Assembly (NCBI GenBank): GCA_022615465.1
Contig: JAKEGR010000065.1
Span: 1 to 15,956 of the forward strand
DNA from: Planctomycetota bacterium
Lineage (GTDB): Bacteria; Planctomycetota; Planctomycetia; Pirellulales; Lacipirellulaceae
Length of the DNA stretch: 15,956 nucleotides
Reading direction: 5' to 3'
This document shows positions 14,461-15,956 of the stretch, piece by piece; position 1 is the first letter of the stretch; each line of letters starts with the position of its first letter. The position numbers were made by a program, and so were the translations under genes. The notes beneath the pieces were generated by a model that was not told where the DNA came from, did no database searches, and saw nothing but the letters and a program-made list of their open reading frames with translations.

Positions 14461-14723
14461 TGAGCTTGGTAAATGAAGTACGGATTTGGCTTGGCGACCC
14501 CTTTGTTCATTCTTTCCTTATATGCGATGCTGTCGTATTGTGGTGGGACCATGACGCCGAAGCAACCACTCGGATCGGCGCCACGGTTCGGACAATCGGG
14601 CCCTGCAGGCACCCATTGCGACCAAGAGAGGCGGATGTCCTGGAACTGCCCATTTTTTGCCTTCGTGAAGTTAAAAGGTATAATACTCTTGTTGTGTGTC
14701 GATTGGTTGGATTCTTTGGGCAA
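14457..14723 (-). pseudogene. Possible 3' remnant of an unidentified minus-strand gene
   Basis: This frame ends in TGA overlapping the ATG of the 599-residue protein (ATGA), the arrangement expected of coupled genes. The last ~65 codons read like protein, for example GQFQDIRLSWSQWVPAGP and YKERMNKGVAKPNPYFIYQA, with no family I recognise. The frame stays open to 15023, but that part is antisense to the cysteine-rich gene and looks like its shadow. The only late start is a TTG at 14723 without a ribosome site. It also overlaps the promoter proposed at 14657-14684. A truncated gene whose 5' part was displaced by the metal locus would explain this, as would chance. Confidence 0.25.
14657..14684 (+). 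promoter_or_regulatory. Candidate sigma70-type promoter of the metal-efflux locus
   Basis: A perfect TATAAT (14679-14684) stands 16 nt after TTGCCT (14657-14662, four of six matches to TTGACA). CTTCGTGAAG (14661-14670), a small dyad, lies between the two boxes and might bind a regulator. It would give a leader of about 65 nt before ATG 14757. The local AT-richness stands out from the flanks. No regulator gene is in view. Confidence 0.5.
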
Positions 14724-14756
14724 GCCGCAGCGCCGCGAGATACCAGGCCGAACGTA

Positions 14757-15239
14757 ATGCGATTGTGCCACAGCATCACCGCGAGAGTCCTCGTATGGCT
14801 GGCCGCCATACTGGTCCCCGTGGAATCCCTGCCCCTGATGGCTTGCGATTGCGGGAATCATTCCCGCCACGCAAGCGAGGCCAAAACTGCCCGCGCGGAC
14901 GGCGCATCTGCCGCGAAGTGTCCACACTGCACCGTCGAATCGCAACCCCGACATTCCTGCTGCGGCCCCACGGAGCCGTGCTGCTGCCAAGATGGGCCGT
15001 GCTCCCACGGCGGCCCGTGCCAATGCTCAGCCAACAAATCGGTCCCCGCGCCTGATCCGTTGCCGAGCGACTCGCGGACGGACAATACGAAGTCGCTTGG
15101 GACGTCTTCGGTCGGCGGCCTCGCAACCGTTGCGGTTCTCGTTCCGCCGGCAGGCCCCGTCCGTACCGGCCAGCGCCCGACGCCACTTGGCCCAAGCGTT
15201 CCCGAGCGTTTGAGCGTTCTCTGCCGGCTCGTTATTTAG
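14757..15239 (+). CDS. Small exported cysteine-rich protein of a metal-efflux locus
   Basis: This is a hypothetical protein of 160 residues. The N-terminus has arginines, a hydrophobic run (11-21) and then LMAC (27-30), which could be a lipobox with C30 as the lipidated residue. Cleavage by signal peptidase I is the alternative. The mature part starts with CDCGNHSRH and holds CPHC (55-58), CC (68-69), CCC (75-77) and C82, C88 and C90 with several histidines between. This dense Cys/His region could bind soft metals such as copper, silver, zinc or cadmium. Residues 95-155 are low in complexity and proline-rich. It lies just downstream of the TATAAT promoter and 224 bp upstream of the RND adaptor gene on the same strand, consistent with a periplasmic metal-handling accessory. 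I know no named family for it. Confidence 0.7.
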   Translation: MRLCHSITARVLVWLAAILVPVESLPLMACDCGNHSRHASEAKTARADGASAAKCPHCTVESQPRHSCCGPTEPCCCQDGPCSHGGPCQCSANKSVPAPDPLPSDSRTDNTKSLGTSSVGGLATVAVLVPPAGPVRTGQRPTPLGPSVPERLSVLCRLVI

Positions 15240-15463
15240 TCGGCCTTCTTCTGCAGGGCGCTGCGCGCTTGTTTTCGCCGTGCATCGCCGTTCTCCAGCG
15301 GTCTACATCCACCCTGTGGTAATGGCCGAATATGTCGGTGCCGATGGCTTGATCGCCTGCGATGGCGACCTCGGCTGCTTGTCGGCGGCAGTCGTGTCGC
15401 GTGACTGATTGAACGAAATCGAGATCTCCCTGCCCTTGGGCAGGCTGAGTTTGGAGGTGTTTC
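15240..15463. other. Spacer between the cysteine-rich gene and the efflux adaptor gene, with hairpin
   Basis: The spacer holds no gene I can support. A 42-codon GTG-initiated frame (15280-15408) ends in a TGA and lacks a ribosome site. The clearest structure is CCTGCCC-TT-GGGCAGG (15429-15444), a compact hairpin 8 nt before the Shine-Dalgarno site of the next gene. It could influence translation or act as a weak attenuator. No T-run follows it. Confidence 0.4.
15453..15457 (+). promoter_or_regulatory. Strong ribosome binding site of the efflux adaptor gene
   Basis: GGAGG with a 6-nt spacer precedes ATG 15464. It fixes the start of the adaptor and means its ~50-residue polar N-terminal tail is translated. 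Confidence 0.75.
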
Positions 15464-15956
15464 ATGGCTGACAAAGTTTTTCCCTCCGCTGATACCTCGG
15501 CGGAAGTTAGCGAAGTAAGTTCCACGCCAAGCGAAAGCGGCGGCGCGCCGGCCGACGCCATGCCGCATACGCGGAGGCAGAAGCTCCAGCTCGTGGGCCT
15601 GGTGATCCTGAAGCGGGTCCGGTTCATTGCCGTCCTGGCGGGCGTGGGGATTTTCATTGGCTACTGGGACACGGTAATGAACTATTGGGACAAATGGACT
15701 CAGCCACAAAGCGTCGCTTCCCGCGCGCTTGAGCCGGGGCGCGAGTTCTACTGCCCGATGGACCCGCAGGTCATCCGTTCGACCTACGAGCCTAACGGCG
15801 ACGTGCCGAAATGTCCCATTTGCGGAATGCCCCTGTCGCAGCGCAAGAAGGGTGAGGCTGCCAGGCTGCCGGAGGGCATCACGGGCCGGGTGCAACTCTC
15901 GCCCGAGCGAATCCAACTGGCGGGCATCAAGACCGTGGCCGTCGGCTATCGGCCGG
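15464..15956 (+). CDS. Efflux RND transporter periplasmic adaptor subunit (CusB-like), 5' part
   Basis: This is the first 164 residues of a membrane-fusion protein; the gene continues past the window. A polar tail (1-50) leads to one transmembrane segment (about 52-67, FIAVLAGVGIFIGYW), which should anchor the protein in the inner membrane. A heavy-metal-binding domain follows: FYCPMDPQV (95-103), then KCPICGMPL (116-124), two Cys-containing knuckles as in the CusB/CzcB-linked domain that captures Cu(I), Ag(I) or Zn. RVQLSPERIQLAGIKT (142-157) is the typical opening of the adaptor core, where the barrel-sandwich and coiled hairpin would follow. By family knowledge it links an inner-membrane RND pump to an outer-membrane channel. 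The metal cannot be fixed from this part. The pump and channel genes are expected downstream. Confidence 0.9.
   Translation, partial: MADKVFPSADTSAEVSEVSSTPSESGGAPADAMPHTRRQKLQLVGLVILKRVRFIAVLAGVGIFIGYWDTVMNYWDKWTQPQSVASRALEPGREFYCPMDPQVIRSTYEPNGDVPKCPICGMPLSQRKKGEAARLPEGITGRVQLSPERIQLAGIKTVAVGYRP

Noticed and set aside
14473..14757. Plus-strand 94-codon frame upstream of the cysteine-rich gene
   Set aside because: It begins upstream of the proposed promoter, runs across the TATAAT region, and has no domain or ribosome site.
15280..15408. GTG-initiated 42-codon frame in the spacer before the adaptor gene
   Set aside because: No ribosome site, no recognisable family, and the opposite strand is equally open. 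Not supported as a gene.
1..15956. CRISPR array, tRNA, rRNA or complete insertion sequence
   Set aside because: No regularly spaced direct repeats, no cloverleaf-like spacer sequence and no intact transposase with terminal repeats were seen. The only transposase signal is the short relic at 4918-5010.

Overview
The window is GC-rich, with densely packed genes on both strands. Several things point to a bacterium of the PVC group, most likely a planctomycete: secreted glycoside hydrolases beside a Tat-exported Gfo/Idh/MocA oxidoreductase, dispersed palindromic repeats between genes, and an RND metal-efflux adaptor with a built-in CPMD/CPICGM heavy-metal-binding domain. This assignment is inferred from gene content; there is no rRNA or tRNA in the window.

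Layout. Positions 1-429 hold no gene I can support. A short-chain dehydrogenase (430-1290, +) converges on a four-gene minus-strand housekeeping block, transcribed in the order psd, pssA, ribE, rsmA (4906 down to 1322). It comprises phosphatidylserine decarboxylase, CDP-alcohol phosphatidyltransferase, riboflavin synthase and 16S rRNA dimethyladenosine transferase. Upstream of psd, at 4918-5010, is a short decayed piece of a transposase N-terminal domain. It marks the border between the core genes and an accessory carbohydrate region.

The carbohydrate region (5016-14460) holds an exported GH78 alpha-L-rhamnosidase (-), a Tat-signal oxidoreductase (+), an exported GH29 alpha-L-fucosidase (-), an exported GH28 polygalacturonase-like enzyme (+) and a 599-residue membrane-anchored or secreted protein that looks like an undescribed glycoside hydrolase (-). 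Neighbouring genes alternate in strand, so there is no single operon and no SusCD-type transporter. The enzyme set (rhamnose, fucose, galacturonate) suits side-chain and backbone attack on pectin, especially rhamnogalacturonans. The spacer before the GH28 gene (10437-11047) is a nest of palindromic repeats. It includes an inverted pair of about 86-nt three-hairpin units whose stems differ by compensatory changes.

The last 1.3 kb (from about 14657) starts a heavy-metal export locus on the plus strand. It has a candidate promoter with a perfect TATAAT, a small exported cysteine-rich protein, and the first 164 residues of a CusB-type membrane-fusion protein that runs off the window. The pump itself (CusA-like) would be expected just beyond the end.

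Most worth a second look are the covarying inverted repeat pair, the transposase relic, the unassigned 599-residue enzyme, the cysteine-rich protein, and an ATGA-overlapping ORF remnant antisense to the metal-locus promoter. I see no CRISPR array, tRNA, rRNA, riboswitch or complete insertion sequence.
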